The notes: a model not told the origin generated them from the letters alone. A DNA stretch of 40,184 bases from TWA4 sp051879215 (GCA_051879215.1 JBJELP010000134.1:1-40184); one strand, 5' to 3'. Counted from the first letter of the stretch, positions 28,661-37,803 are shown. Numbers and translations: made by a program.

Positions 28661-31414
28661 ATGGAGAAAGTTACTTTTATTCTAAACGGCAATGAAGTGA
28701 CTGCCGAGTATAAAGAAAAACAAACACTTCTCAAATACCTGCGTAACGCAGAGTGCATGAAAGGCACCAAGGAAGCGTGCAGTACAGGACACTGCGGGGC
28801 CTGCAGTGTCCTCATCAACGGAGAGTTGGCACGGTCCTGTGTTACTCTTATGAGAACGCTCGAAGGCAAAAGTGTGGAGACCATTGAAAATGCTTCCAAT
28901 GACACCATACTGCCGGTGATCCAACGCTCGTTCCTGGACGCAGGCGCAGTGCAGTGCGGCTTTTGCACGCCTGGTATGGTCATGGTTGCCAAGGCCCTGC
29001 TGCTCAAGACGCTGACACCCACTCTGGAGGATATTTATGAGGGCCTGAAAAATAACTATTGCCGCTGTACAGGCTATGTGAAGATCATCGAAGGCATAAA
29101 GCTTTCGGCTGCCCGCCTCCGCGGCGAAGATATCTCTCTGGAGGATGTTCAAATCAATGACCCCACCGTCATCATGGTCGGCAAGAAGCAGGTCGTGCCC
29201 GAAATCGATGGCCGCTGGGTCGGTAAGTCCGTATGGGATGTGGACGGTATGGCAAAAGCCGGCGGCACACTGAAGTACTGCGACGACTTTGAAGCAGACG
29301 AGTTCGGTGAAGATGTCATGCTCCATGGCGCTTTCGTTTTTGCGCCTGTGCCCCATGCAAAAATCAACGGCGTTGACTATTCCGCTGCAGAAAAGGCAGA
29401 GGGCGTGGTGCGCATTGTAACCCACAAAGATGTACCCGGTCTCAATAAAATCGGTACCTGGACCCCGGACCAGCCCATTTTTTGTACCGACGAAGTGCGT
29501 TTTCTTGGCGATTACATCGCTCTTGTGGTGGCAGATACCGAGGCTCACGCCCGTGCGGCAGTAAAACTGGTGAAAGTAGACTACATAGAGCTCCCCGGTA
29601 TTTACAGTATGGCAGAAGGCGTCAAGGCTGATAGCTACATCGTTCAAACCGGCCGTACTGCCGGTGATGTGGATGCTGCAAAAAAGACCTCTGATCTCGT
29701 CACTGTCCGGGTCTCCAAGGACATCCAGCCCCAGGACCATGTGTGTATGGAGCCCATTTCTTCCATTGGTTATGGCAAAGATGGCAAAATTACTGTTTAC
29801 TCCTGCACCCAGGCTCCCTTTGAAATCCGTACTATGCTGGCTAAAAACCTGAATATGCCGGAAGAAAAGATCCGTGTGGTGGCCACACCCCTGGGCGGCG
29901 GTTTCGGCAAAAAATGTGACTCTTTCCTGGAAGCTCCTGCTGCAGTGGCCGGTCTTGTATGCCAGAAGCCTGTGAAGATCACCCTCACCCGATATGAGGA
30001 TATTCTGGAGACCACCAAACGTCACGGCTATCACACCGACTATGAGATTGGCTTTACGAAAGACGGCAGGTTCCAGTATCTGGACAGCTTTATGATCTCC
30101 GACGGCGGTCCCTATGAGGCAGAAAGCTACGGTACTCTGATGACCGGCTGTCTGATGTCCGGCGGCCCGTACATCATCCCCAATGTTCGAGTGGATGCCC
30201 GGTGCATCCGCAGCAACAATCTCCAGGGCGGTGCCTTCCGTGGTTATGGCATCAATCAGGCTGCTATTTCCATTGAAACCGCCATCGATATGATGGCCGA
30301 AAAGTTAAACATCGATCCCTTTGAGCTCCGCCGCCGCAATGCTGTGTACCCTGGTTCTTACTCCGTGGGCGGTGAGCTTCTGGAAAGCAGCATGGGTATG
30401 CACGATACCATCGACCAGTGCGAGATTGCCCTGAAGGAAGCATTAAAAGAATATGAAGGAAAATATCCAAATGGCACCAGGGTCCTCGGCTGGGGTGTGG
30501 CCTCCGGTTTCAAAAACTCCGGTATCGGTAAGGGCATATTCATTGACGACGGTGCCTGCAAGCTGACCTTATTGCCCGATGGACGGTTACAGATGATCGT
30601 ATCCGGCACAGATATGGGGCAAGGCTTCCGTACCGCTATGGTACAGATCGCCGCCGAGACGATGAATATGGACATGGCAAATATCGATATTATCATCGGC
30701 GATACAGATATTACCATTCCCACCGGTGAATCCGTAGCAGAGCGCCAGACACTCTGTGATGGCCGTGCTGTATACGAAGCATGTATGCTTCTTAAAAAAG
30801 AACTGGAAGAAAATCCCTGGAAGCCTGGCGAAAGTCGTTATGCTGAGTATTATTTCCAGGCTCCCGAATGCTTTGCCATCGGTAATTTTGAAGGAGCCGC
30901 TGCCAGGGGTATCAAGTACCGCAACTTCCCAGCCTATGCTTACGCTACCCAGGCAGCTATCGTTGAGGTAGACACTGCTACCGGCGAAACAAAACTTCTG
31001 AAGGTCATTGCCGCCCATGACGTAGGTCGTGCCATCAATCCCCGCATCATTGAAGGTCAGATGCAGGGTTCTGTTTCCATGGGCCAGGGTTATGCCCTCA
31101 CCGAAGGACATCCCACCAGGGGCGGTTATCCTGTAAAAAAACTCTATAAGGATCTGGGGTTACCCAAGGCATCAGAAACGCCTCTTTACAAACTCATCCT
31201 CATAGAAGACCCCGAGCCCATCGGTCCCTATGGTGCCAAAGGAATCTCTGAAGTGGCTACTGTTCCCATCACTCCGGCAATTCTCAACGCCATAAGCCGC
31301 GCCATCGGCATTCGAATCAATAAAGTTCCTGCTTCTCCTGCAGTGATTCTGGAAGCGATCAAAACCGGAAAGTGCGATGTTTCCACCATGGAAGAACAGA
31401 TCGCTGCACTTTAA
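28661..31414 (+). CDS. Molybdenum hydroxylase (xanthine dehydrogenase/aldehyde oxidoreductase family), single chain
   Basis: A 917-residue enzyme with two [2Fe-2S] clusters (C40, C45, C48, C60; then C99, C102, C134, C136) fused to the large molybdopterin subunit (from about residue 170, with GGGFGKK, GGAFRGYG and GTDMGQG blocks). The catalytic glutamate is probably E864 in AKGISE. There is no FAD domain, as in Desulfovibrio aldehyde oxidoreductase, so electrons must leave by another carrier. The substrate may be a purine, an N-heterocycle or an aldehyde. GC content and codon use are clearly higher than in neighbours, a sign of horizontal origin. It is convergent with a PucR-type regulator. 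The ribosome site is AAAGGGA. Confidence 0.85.
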   Translation: MEKVTFILNGNEVTAEYKEKQTLLKYLRNAECMKGTKEACSTGHCGACSVLINGELARSCVTLMRTLEGKSVETIENASNDTILPVIQRSFLDAGAVQCGFCTPGMVMVAKALLLKTLTPTLEDIYEGLKNNYCRCTGYVKIIEGIKLSAARLRGEDISLEDVQINDPTVIMVGKKQVVPEIDGRWVGKSVWDVDGMAKAGGTLKYCDDFEADEFGEDVMLHGAFVFAPVPHAKINGVDYSAAEKAEGVVRIVTHKDVPGLNKIGTWTPDQPIFCTDEVRFLGDYIALVVADTEAHARAAVKLVKVDYIELPGIYSMAEGVKADSYIVQTGRTAGDVDAAKKTSDLVTVRVSKDIQPQDHVCMEPISSIGYGKDGKITVYSCTQAPFEIRTMLAKNLNMPEEKIRVVATPLGGGFGKKCDSFLEAPAAVAGLVCQKPVKITLTRYEDILETTKRHGYHTDYEIGFTKDGRFQYLDSFMISDGGPYEAESYGTLMTGCLMSGGPYIIPNVRVDARCIRSNNLQGGAFRGYGINQAAISIETAIDMMAEKLNIDPFELRRRNAVYPGSYSVGGELLESSMGMHDTIDQCEIALKEALKEYEGKYPNGTRVLGWGVASGFKNSGIGKGIFIDDGACKLTLLPDGRLQMIVSGTDMGQGFRTAMVQIAAETMNMDMANIDIIIGDTDITIPTGESVAERQTLCDGRAVYEACMLLKKELEENPWKPGESRYAEYYFQAPECFAIGNFEGAAARGIKYRNFPAYAYATQAAIVEVDTATGETKLLKVIAAHDVGRAINPRIIEGQMQGSVSMGQGYALTEGHPTRGGYPVKKLYKDLGLPKASETPLYKLILIEDPEPIGPYGAKGISEVATVPITPAILNAISRAIGIRINKVPASPAVILEAIKTGKCDVSTMEEQIAAL

Positions 31415-31417
31415 GAA

Positions 31418-31439
31418 GAGGGGGCAGCTATGCCCCCTC
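31418..31439. terminator. Bidirectional hairpin between convergent genes
   Basis: GAGGGGGCA and TGCCCCCTC flank a 4-nt loop, covering the 13-bp gap between the molybdenum hydroxylase and the end of the PucR gene. AAGA/TCTT extends the pairing. No long U-run is present. Confidence 0.6.
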
Positions 31440-33011
31440 CGCTCCTCTTGTATCGGCCAGAGACATGATGAGACGGATGCATTCATTCGGATTTGATAAA
31501 TCAATACCTGTCAGCATTATGATCCGCTCCAGTCTGTAAAGCAGTGTATTACGGTGGATAAACATCTGCTTTGCGGTCTTCACTGCATTCTGTCCATTTA
31601 TCAAATAGTTCCGAAGGGTACTGCAAAGCTCTGTATCATTTTCCTCATCGTATTTCATCAGGATCTGAACCCCCGGGTGGTAAAAAGCCCAACGTTTTTT
31701 CTCCTGCTCCAGAGTATGACATATGTACGACACGGCGTTATCCTTATAAAAATGGATATGACTACTCTTCTCCTGTATTTTTACGAAATTCAGCTGCTCA
31801 ATACTTGCCGCTGCCTGATGATAAAAATCAGAAAGGTTAATGAAGCCGTCATTTGCATAAAATGGATCACTGACTCCGATTACCCCTCCAATATTATTCC
31901 GTATACTTTCAATATCGCGGCTAATAGCTTCATGAAATGACTCATCCGCCAGGATATGTCTCTGGGATAAATTAAAGACCCCCACCACGTAATCTTTATA
32001 AATAAATGCCTGACAGGGAAACATCTGCTCCAGTATCTGCAATTCCAATGTGTTTATGACTACACTTTCTTCACATGTTTCACTTTTTCGAACAAAGACA
32101 ACAAACTGATCACTGTCATTCCACTTCAGCTTATGGAAGACCTGTTCAATCACTGCCGGTGCTCTTTCCAGCTTTGACTCAATCAGATCAATGAAAAAGT
32201 TATCATAATACCGGCCCCGTGTGGGAAGATATACGGCATTGTGAATAAACAGATCGTTAATTACATTTCCAAAATATTCTGCTATTTCGCGGTCAACTTC
32301 ATTAACTATTCTGGAACCGCTTGTGATAAAGAAATGACTCAGAATGCCATTTTCCGAAAAAAGTGTTTTACTTACATATGGATTATAAAAAACCTTTGTA
32401 TCAACAATAACAGCCCGTTCCTGACTGTTAATGTATGCCAGTTCCCCGGTTTCTTCCATGGCGATTACTGTTTCCAAAGGCAGATAATTGTGCTCCATTT
32501 TTCGTTTCCAGAAAATTGACATCTCCGCCAGTACAGGGTCTTTTTTCATCGGGTGGACCCGAAAACTGGAGTCACACATATACCATGGATTCGGTGTAAC
32601 CTGATTCAGCAGATTAAAGATCTCCGTAAGACTGGCCTTCTGCAGAATTTTCGTATGCAGCTGACCGGCCCACTCATTCATATAATGAAAAACGTCAATA
32701 ACACTATTGAAAAATAGCCAGCTGTCCGCCTCCGGTGATATCAGATCGGGAATCATTACAGGAATTACGTGCGGCATCTCGTTGGGATTGAGCCAGATAA
32801 GACCAACATTTTCAGGAATCATCTGGTCTTCCAGATTCAGGTCTTTTACCGTCGTATCGGATGGACAAAAATAAAGTGTTTTTGCGGTCAGTTCTTTATA
32901 CGGACTCCACACCTGCACGGACTCAAAAAAGGGATTGCTGCATTGATTCAACTCTACGGCAACATCATAATCAGACAGATATATCTGCAGAAACTTCATG
33001 GAAAGATTCAT
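31428..33011 (-). CDS. PucR family transcriptional regulator
   Basis: A 527-residue regulator. The N-terminal 170 residues resemble the PucR sensory domain (purine catabolism regulator type), the middle is GGDEF/CdaR-like, and the C-terminus is the PucR helix-turn-helix (NAVKTAKQMFIHRNTLLYRL, ERI, then GIDLSNPNECIRLIMSL). Start 33011 follows AGGAGAGGGG; the longer frame from 33125 begins inside the promoter. It has its own promoter preceded by a long inverted repeat. Its neighbours suggest it controls the URO-D, transporter and possibly molybdenum hydroxylase genes in response to their substrate. Confidence 0.82.
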   Translation of the reverse strand: MNLSMKFLQIYLSDYDVAVELNQCSNPFFESVQVWSPYKELTAKTLYFCPSDTTVKDLNLEDQMIPENVGLIWLNPNEMPHVIPVMIPDLISPEADSWLFFNSVIDVFHYMNEWAGQLHTKILQKASLTEIFNLLNQVTPNPWYMCDSSFRVHPMKKDPVLAEMSIFWKRKMEHNYLPLETVIAMEETGELAYINSQERAVIVDTKVFYNPYVSKTLFSENGILSHFFITSGSRIVNEVDREIAEYFGNVINDLFIHNAVYLPTRGRYYDNFFIDLIESKLERAPAVIEQVFHKLKWNDSDQFVVFVRKSETCEESVVINTLELQILEQMFPCQAFIYKDYVVGVFNLSQRHILADESFHEAISRDIESIRNNIGGVIGVSDPFYANDGFINLSDFYHQAAASIEQLNFVKIQEKSSHIHFYKDNAVSYICHTLEQEKKRWAFYHPGVQILMKYDEENDTELCSTLRNYLINGQNAVKTAKQMFIHRNTLLYRLERIIMLTGIDLSNPNECIRLIMSLADTRGAEGA

Positions 33012-33045
33012 ATACGGTCCCCTCTCCTGTAATAATATATTTTCA

Positions 33046-33074
33046 ATTATAATTTCTTCACAAGAAAGTTTCAA
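33046..33074 (-). promoter_or_regulatory. Promoter of the PucR gene
   Basis: TTGAAA (33069-33074) and TATAAT (33046-33051) with a 17-bp spacer, 35 bp before the ATG. Confidence 0.75.
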
Positions 33075-33086
33075 TCCAAAAAGAGA

Positions 33087-33121
33087 CACTATATACAGGT
33101 AAATGCCTTGTACATAGTGCC
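33087..33121. promoter_or_regulatory. Long inverted repeat upstream of the PucR promoter
   Basis: CACTAT-A-TACAGG, a 6-nt centre, then CC-TTGTA-C-ATAGTG form an imperfect inverted repeat 13 bp upstream of the -35. Its right part, read on the minus strand, resembles 34279-34303 in the other intergenic region of this locus (shared GCAC, GTACAA, GGCATT, ACC in order). It is a candidate PucR binding site. Confidence 0.5.
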
Positions 33122-33149
33122 TCATCGTGAGAATCAGACTATTCCTTGT

Positions 33150-34148
33150 TTACACACCGTACACTTCCGAATTATATCTGTGAATTTCATCCACAATGGT
33201 ATCTGTCACACCAGGGAAGATACTGGTGGGACCGCCATATGTCAGGCAGGGAATAAACGCTCCGCCGGGTGCATATTCAACACATGCGCGGCGTGCCTCA
33301 GCTCTTACTTCCTCTTCTGTCCAGTCTTTATGATCCACAATTGCATCGATACCGCCCATGATAATCATCTTTCCCTGCAGACGTTTCTGCATATCCGGAA
33401 TATCATTTTCCGGAATTGCGCCCTGCCAGATCTGAACTCCGATTTCTGCCATATCTTCACAGATTGCAGCACAATGACAGTCTGCATGATGAATTACAAT
33501 AATGCCAAGTTCATGCATATAGTCATACAACTTACGATATCTTTCCTTGAAGAACTCTCTCCATGTTTCCTTGCTCATAAACAGACTTTTCTTGTTTCCC
33601 CAGTCATCATGACTGACGATTACTTCAACGCCCATATATTTCTTCAGCAAACGAACGTAGGACATTCTTACCTTCAGCAGTTCATCAAGCAGGTCGTGCA
33701 TTGCTTCCGGTTCTAAAATAAGGTTCATCAAAGCATCTTCAAATCCCATCAGGAAATGCAGTCTTTCAAATAATCCGGTGGGAAGAATTGCAGTAATAAG
33801 CTTTTCATTCCGATCAATCTGTGCAACCAGCTCAGCATTCGTCGTCCAGTCAAAAGACTCCTCCATGGCATCATAATCCGGAAGCGTAAGCTCATTTCTC
33901 CAGTTCGTAATATCTTTAATTACCTTATTTTCCTCTGTAACATACGGAATTCCGGCAGGCTGTTCTTCCGGCCAGATAATCGTAGTTCCGTAAACATCTT
34001 TGCATGACTGACCTCTTGCCCGTTTTCCCCAATCAAGCAGTGTGACCGGATCTGATCGAACAACACCCAGTGCCTCATAATTTGCAACAAGACGATCGGG
34101 ATTGTCATTATTCACTAATCTTAAAAAATTCTCTTTTGCTGTATACAT
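33150..34148 (-). CDS. Uroporphyrinogen decarboxylase (URO-D) family protein, copy 1
   Basis: A 332-residue protein of the URO-D superfamily, which includes heme-pathway decarboxylases and corrinoid/cobamide methyltransferases. It is not HemE: the N-terminal GNPDR-like block reads NNDNPDRL and the active site carries SHDDWGNKKSLFMS, HHADCHCAAICEDM and IPCLTYGG. The H-x2-C-x-C and later C could bind zinc, as in methyl-transferring members. No corrinoid-binding partner is nearby. Start 34148 follows AAGGAGG. It is divergent from the transporter and copy 2, with which it shares about half of its conserved blocks. Confidence 0.8.
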   Translation of the reverse strand: MYTAKENFLRLVNNDNPDRLVANYEALGVVRSDPVTLLDWGKRARGQSCKDVYGTTIIWPEEQPAGIPYVTEENKVIKDITNWRNELTLPDYDAMEESFDWTTNAELVAQIDRNEKLITAILPTGLFERLHFLMGFEDALMNLILEPEAMHDLLDELLKVRMSYVRLLKKYMGVEVIVSHDDWGNKKSLFMSKETWREFFKERYRKLYDYMHELGIIVIHHADCHCAAICEDMAEIGVQIWQGAIPENDIPDMQKRLQGKMIIMGGIDAIVDHKDWTEEEVRAEARRACVEYAPGGAFIPCLTYGGPTSIFPGVTDTIVDEIHRYNSEVYGV

Positions 34149-34278
34149 AACGAATCCTCCTTTATCGTACAACTAAATACACCTTTGTCCTGGCAGTATT
34201 TCAAACCTGATTCAAGAATAAAGAAATGAACAGCTGAAATGAATAGATAGTATGCAACAATAGCGACTGGATTGATTT

Positions 34279-34331
34279 GTGCACATAGTACAATGGCATT
34301 ACCAGTTTTTTCCTGTAGACTTGATGTACAG
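34279..34331. promoter_or_regulatory. Candidate regulator sites between URO-D copy 1 and the transporter
   Basis: 34279-34303 resembles the right arm of the PucR-upstream repeat. Next to it CCTGTA and TACAGG (34312-34331) form a 6-bp inverted repeat. The 259-bp divergent gap holds no other clear motif; individual promoters are not convincing here. Confidence 0.35.
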
Positions 34332-34407
34332 GATGTACCGAATGAGAATAAAGTACATGAATCGTTTACTATGAAAAACAAATGAAAACGAAAGGAGCTC
34401 TGATTTT

Positions 34408-35745
34408 ATGAATCGTATCAACGGTAAAATCAAAACGGTATGGGGTATCTCAGAAGTAGGTTTCTCCATCATGGCAACCATGGAAACTACTTTTCTGGTT
34501 TTCTTCTTAACTGACGTTGCTCAGTTACCACTTTCAATTACTGCCATCATCACTGGTTTCTCTGCATTGGCCGATGCAATTTCAGCTGTACTTGCGGGTA
34601 TTGTAATTGATAAGGTTAATTTCAAAGCAGGAAAATTCCGCCCCTGGTTATTATATCTTCCGATCTTTGTAGTTGCATTCTTTATATTTGAATTTACAAA
34701 AGTCGGCGGCGATACGACAGCCGGTCTGGTTATTGGTTTCGGATATATTGTTTCACATTTCTTATGGAATATTGCATGGACCGCTAACCGTAACCTGATT
34801 CCCAAGCTGTCTGATGACCCCGCAGAAAAATCTTTCCTGTCAGCACGTATTGCTATGGGTTCTTCCCTTGGAAAGCTGATCTGCTCATGGTTCGTTCCTT
34901 TTATGAGTTCCGTACTGTTAGGCATTTTCTCAGGTGTTACCGCTTATACCGTTATTGCCGGTGTATCCGGTTTCCTGTTCCTGATCTGTTACTTTATCCA
35001 CTATGGAATTACCGCCGGATATGACACGGAATCAGGTGCCGGCAAGAAAGCCGTAACATTCGGTGACATGGCAAAGGGCATCGCAACCAATCCTCATCTG
35101 ATCTTATTCCTGCTGCATGACGCAATCCGACTGATGGCTTACTATGGTACAGCTGCAACAGCTGCTTACTTCTGTAAAGTAGTTCTGGGCAACCCCGGCA
35201 ATGTATCCACACTAATGATCCTGTTCTATGCCGGTACTCTGATCGGTTCTGCATTCTCCGCAAAGATTGCAGCAAAAATCGGCAGCAAGATGACCAATAT
35301 TGTATTTACCGGCTTAAGCGGTATTATTTTCGTAATATGCTTTATTTCTCCTGCAAGTTTATATGTAACAGGTGCATTCCTGTTCCTCGCTGAACTTTCA
35401 TTCGGTGTTGCATATGGTCTCACATCAAACATGTATGCAATGTGCGGTACATACTCCGTATGGAAAACAGGTGAAGACACACGTGGTGTTATCATGGCAT
35501 TCTGTTCACTGGCAATCAAGATCGCCATCGCTCTCCGCGGTATCCTGATTTCTGCAATCCTTGCAGCAATCGCATACGATCCGAACGCAACAACCGTAAC
35601 TGCTGAAGCAATCAACGGTATCAAAATGCTGTTCATCCTTGTGCCCGCAGGACTCTCACTTGTATCTGTATTACCCATGCTCCTCTTCAAACTTTCCGAT
35701 GAAAAAGTTGTTGAGATGGAAAAAGAAATCGCTCAGAAGGCATAA
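34408..35745 (+). CDS. GPH-type MFS transporter
   Basis: A 445-residue permease with about twelve hydrophobic helices, of the glycoside-pentoside-hexuronide (MelB-like) branch of the major facilitator superfamily. Signature features are the N-terminal GISEVGFSIMATMETTFLVFFLTDV, DAISAVLAGIVIDKV after helix 2 and the KFRPWLLY loop. The ribosome site is AAAGGAG. It heads a two-gene rightward unit with URO-D copy 2, so its substrate is probably what the URO-D proteins and perhaps the molybdenum hydroxylase act on. Cation coupling is likely, the substrate is unknown. Confidence 0.82.
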   Translation: MNRINGKIKTVWGISEVGFSIMATMETTFLVFFLTDVAQLPLSITAIITGFSALADAISAVLAGIVIDKVNFKAGKFRPWLLYLPIFVVAFFIFEFTKVGGDTTAGLVIGFGYIVSHFLWNIAWTANRNLIPKLSDDPAEKSFLSARIAMGSSLGKLICSWFVPFMSSVLLGIFSGVTAYTVIAGVSGFLFLICYFIHYGITAGYDTESGAGKKAVTFGDMAKGIATNPHLILFLLHDAIRLMAYYGTAATAAYFCKVVLGNPGNVSTLMILFYAGTLIGSAFSAKIAAKIGSKMTNIVFTGLSGIIFVICFISPASLYVTGAFLFLAELSFGVAYGLTSNMYAMCGTYSVWKTGEDTRGVIMAFCSLAIKIAIALRGILISAILAAIAYDPNATTVTAEAINGIKMLFILVPAGLSLVSVLPMLLFKLSDEKVVEMEKEIAQKA

Positions 35746-35772
35746 TACAGCATCACTCTGAACACAGTAATC

Positions 35773-35826
35773 GGACTGCCGCATCAGCAAACACATACCA
35801 TTTGCTGCACGGTAGTCCTTTTTATC
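35773..35826 (+). terminator. Terminator after the transporter gene
   Basis: GGACTGCCG...CAGCAAA pairs with TTTGCTG...CGGTAGTCC around a 9-nt loop, followed by TTTTTATC. It lies just before URO-D copy 2, whose ribosome site follows within 10 bp, so downstream expression would need partial readthrough or processing. Confidence 0.75.
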
Positions 35827-35841
35827 AATGGAGGTATGAAA

Positions 35842-36837
35842 ATGTTAACACCGAAACAGAATGTATTGGAATGTATAAAAGGCGGTAATCCGGATCGCTT
35901 TGTAAGTCAGTATGAATTCATGAAGCTCTTCCGTTCTGACCCTTTTACCGTCAGCAATACCGCTCCGAAGCCCGGAGAACTGAATGTTGTCAATGCATGG
36001 GGCGTAACACGGTCCTGGCCCAAAGGCACTCCCGGTGTCTTCCCTGTCCATGATGCAGAACATATCGTGATCAAAGATATCTGTGAATGGCAGAAATATG
36101 TAAAAGCACCAAATGTAAAGTTCTCTGATACTGAATGGGAAAAAGCCATTGCGGATTATGAATCCGTAGACCGTGATAAATATTTTGTCGGTCCGTCCAT
36201 TCACCCCGGACTTTTTGAGCAGTGCCATTATCTGATGGAGATTCAGAACTGCTTAATAAGCTTTTATGAAGAACCTGACGCAATGCACGACTTAATCAAA
36301 TATCTCACCGACTGGGAAATTCAGTATGCAGATGAATTATGTTCACATGTTCATCCCAGCGTATGCTTCCATCATGATGACTGGGGTACACAGATCTCAA
36401 CCTTCTTGTCTCCTGATATGTTTGCAGAATTTTATCTGGACGCATACAAGGAAATCTACGGATACTACAGAAGCCGCGGCGTAGAACTCATTGTACATCA
36501 TTCCGATTCCTATGCCGAAACTCTGGTTCCTTATATGATTGAAATGGGAGTCGATATCTGGCAGGGTGTTATGACAACAAATGACATCAAAGGATGCATT
36601 CAGAAATACGGCGGACAGATTTCCTTTATGGGCGGTATTGATTCCGCAAAGGTTGACTTCCCTGAATGGACAGAAGATATTGTCAAAGCAGAAGTCCGCA
36701 AAGCATGTGAAACATATGGAAACGGCGGAAAATATTTCATTCCCTGCTGCTCACAGGGCGGCCCCATGAGTACTTTCCCCGGTGTATACGATCTGGTAAG
36801 TCAGGAAATCGATAACATAAGTAAAGAAATGTTCTGA
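35842..36837 (+). CDS. Uroporphyrinogen decarboxylase (URO-D) family protein, copy 2
   Basis: A 331-residue paralogue of the protein at 33150-34148 (shared VLECIKGGNPDRF, HHDDWGTQISTFLSPDMF, GVDIWQG, MGGIDSAKVD, IPCCSQGGP). The candidate metal site differs: HHSDSYAE has no cysteine where copy 1 has HHADCHC, so the two probably have different roles, perhaps as a heteromeric pair. ATG 35842 is chosen because GGAGGT lies 6 nt upstream; the ATG at 35836 touches that site. It lies behind the transporter, separated by a strong hairpin. Confidence 0.8.
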   Translation: MLTPKQNVLECIKGGNPDRFVSQYEFMKLFRSDPFTVSNTAPKPGELNVVNAWGVTRSWPKGTPGVFPVHDAEHIVIKDICEWQKYVKAPNVKFSDTEWEKAIADYESVDRDKYFVGPSIHPGLFEQCHYLMEIQNCLISFYEEPDAMHDLIKYLTDWEIQYADELCSHVHPSVCFHHDDWGTQISTFLSPDMFAEFYLDAYKEIYGYYRSRGVELIVHHSDSYAETLVPYMIEMGVDIWQGVMTTNDIKGCIQKYGGQISFMGGIDSAKVDFPEWTEDIVKAEVRKACETYGNGGKYFIPCCSQGGPMSTFPGVYDLVSQEIDNISKEMF

Positions 36838-36878
36838 TAGAGAACATTTCTTTACAACATATTCAGAGAAATAAAAAA

Positions 36879-36911
36879 GGCGAAAAACGCATAACTACAC
36901 GGTTTTTCGCC
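36879..36911. terminator. Terminator after URO-D copy 2
   Basis: GGCGAAAAAC and GTTTTTCGCC pair around a 13-nt loop, with A-rich sequence on the left and TTCCAGTTTTT on the right, so it can work in both directions. Confidence 0.75.
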
Positions 36912-36933
36912 TTCCAGTTTTTCTTTCTGTGCT

Positions 36934-37074
36934 TTATGCCACCAGGATATTTCCAACCGTAATCACTTTTCCAGCCGGTACCCTCTTCATTACCTCATCA
37001 TATGCAATCGGCGGTGCAGTTCTTTCATAAAACTGATGGAACACAGACTGGATATTTTCATCGGGTTTCCTCTT
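36934..37074 (-). pseudogene. Gene remnant, possibly of an O6-alkylguanine-DNA alkyltransferase-like protein
   Basis: A 46-codon frame without a start codon, overlapping the end of the XRE gene, encodes DENIQSVFHQFYERTAPP and then AYDEVMKRVPAGKVITVG before a stop. The P-x-GKV-x-T-x-G block resembles the DNA-binding start of MGMT/alkyltransferase-like proteins, but the sequence stops there. Its first 13 codons resemble a frame following the cyclase fragment at 37930. Identity is tentative. Confidence 0.35.
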
Positions 37075-37579
37075 TCATTTTCCCTGACAACCGCATCTTG
37101 AATTGTCTGATTCTGACCGCGTATTTGCTCGTAAAAATCACCCCAAGAATAACCATGCCAAAGGCAAGACCAAGTCCAAAACTGCCGATTGCCTCATAAG
37201 GTGCAGTATGATCCAGACCGAGGAACGAAATCATAAGAAATGCGGTAAATCCAGTCAGTCCGGCAATAAACAGCCAGTGCATCCTTTGCAGCAGCCTCGT
37301 TTTTTCTTCGTTGCTATATTCTGCAACCTGTAATACTGTTTCTTTCATTTCTTCATTCATATGCTCACTTTTCCTTTCTCCATTCAGAATTTCGCGGAGG
37401 TCGACTTCGTAGAAATCAGACAGTTCTATCAGAACATCCAGATCCGGCATGTTGCTGCCTGTCTCCCAGCGCGAAACAGTTCTTCGCGCAACACCCATCT
37501 GTTCCGCGAGTTGTTCCTGTGTAAATCCCTTTTCTTTCCGAAGTTCCTGAAGTAATTTTCCAATCTTCACAAGATCCAT
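37058..37579 (-). CDS. Membrane-anchored XRE family regulator
   Basis: A 173-residue protein. Residues 6-60 are a helix-turn-helix of the XRE type (LRKEKGFTQEQLAEQMGVAR, TVSRWETGSNMPDLDVL). A charged linker leads to two hydrophobic helices (about 100-122 and 131-150), so DNA binding is tethered to the membrane. Such proteins usually regulate neighbouring transporter or envelope genes, but none is adjacent here; the 3' side is a gene remnant. ATG 37579 follows AGGAGG. Confidence 0.85.
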   Translation of the reverse strand: MDLVKIGKLLQELRKEKGFTQEQLAEQMGVARRTVSRWETGSNMPDLDVLIELSDFYEVDLREILNGERKSEHMNEEMKETVLQVAEYSNEEKTRLLQRMHWLFIAGLTGFTAFLMISFLGLDHTAPYEAIGSFGLGLAFGMVILGVIFTSKYAVRIRQFKMRLSGKMKEETR

Positions 37580-37803
37580 GACTTGATTTCCTCCTTCCTG
37601 ATTTCATCCTACTGCTATTTTTCTTTTTGGAACAGGACACAAAGTGAGCAAAGCCCTGTTTTCAACAGGTAGACATGTCATGTCCCACAGGAAAATCCCT
37701 TCAATTTTTATTCAGATAAATTTTAATAAAATTAATTTGAATAAAAAATACCATTCTCTAAATTTATCAACTCCAATAACTTACCATTCAGCTATAGAAT
37801 ATA

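Noticed and set aside
28682..30034. 450-codon minus-strand frame inside the molybdenum hydroxylase gene
   Set aside because: It is fully antisense to a gene with intact catalytic motifs and reads as His/Cys-rich shadow sequence.
33108..33716. 202-codon plus-strand frame antisense to URO-D copy 1
   Set aside because: The opposite strand encodes a complete family member with a strong ribosome site.
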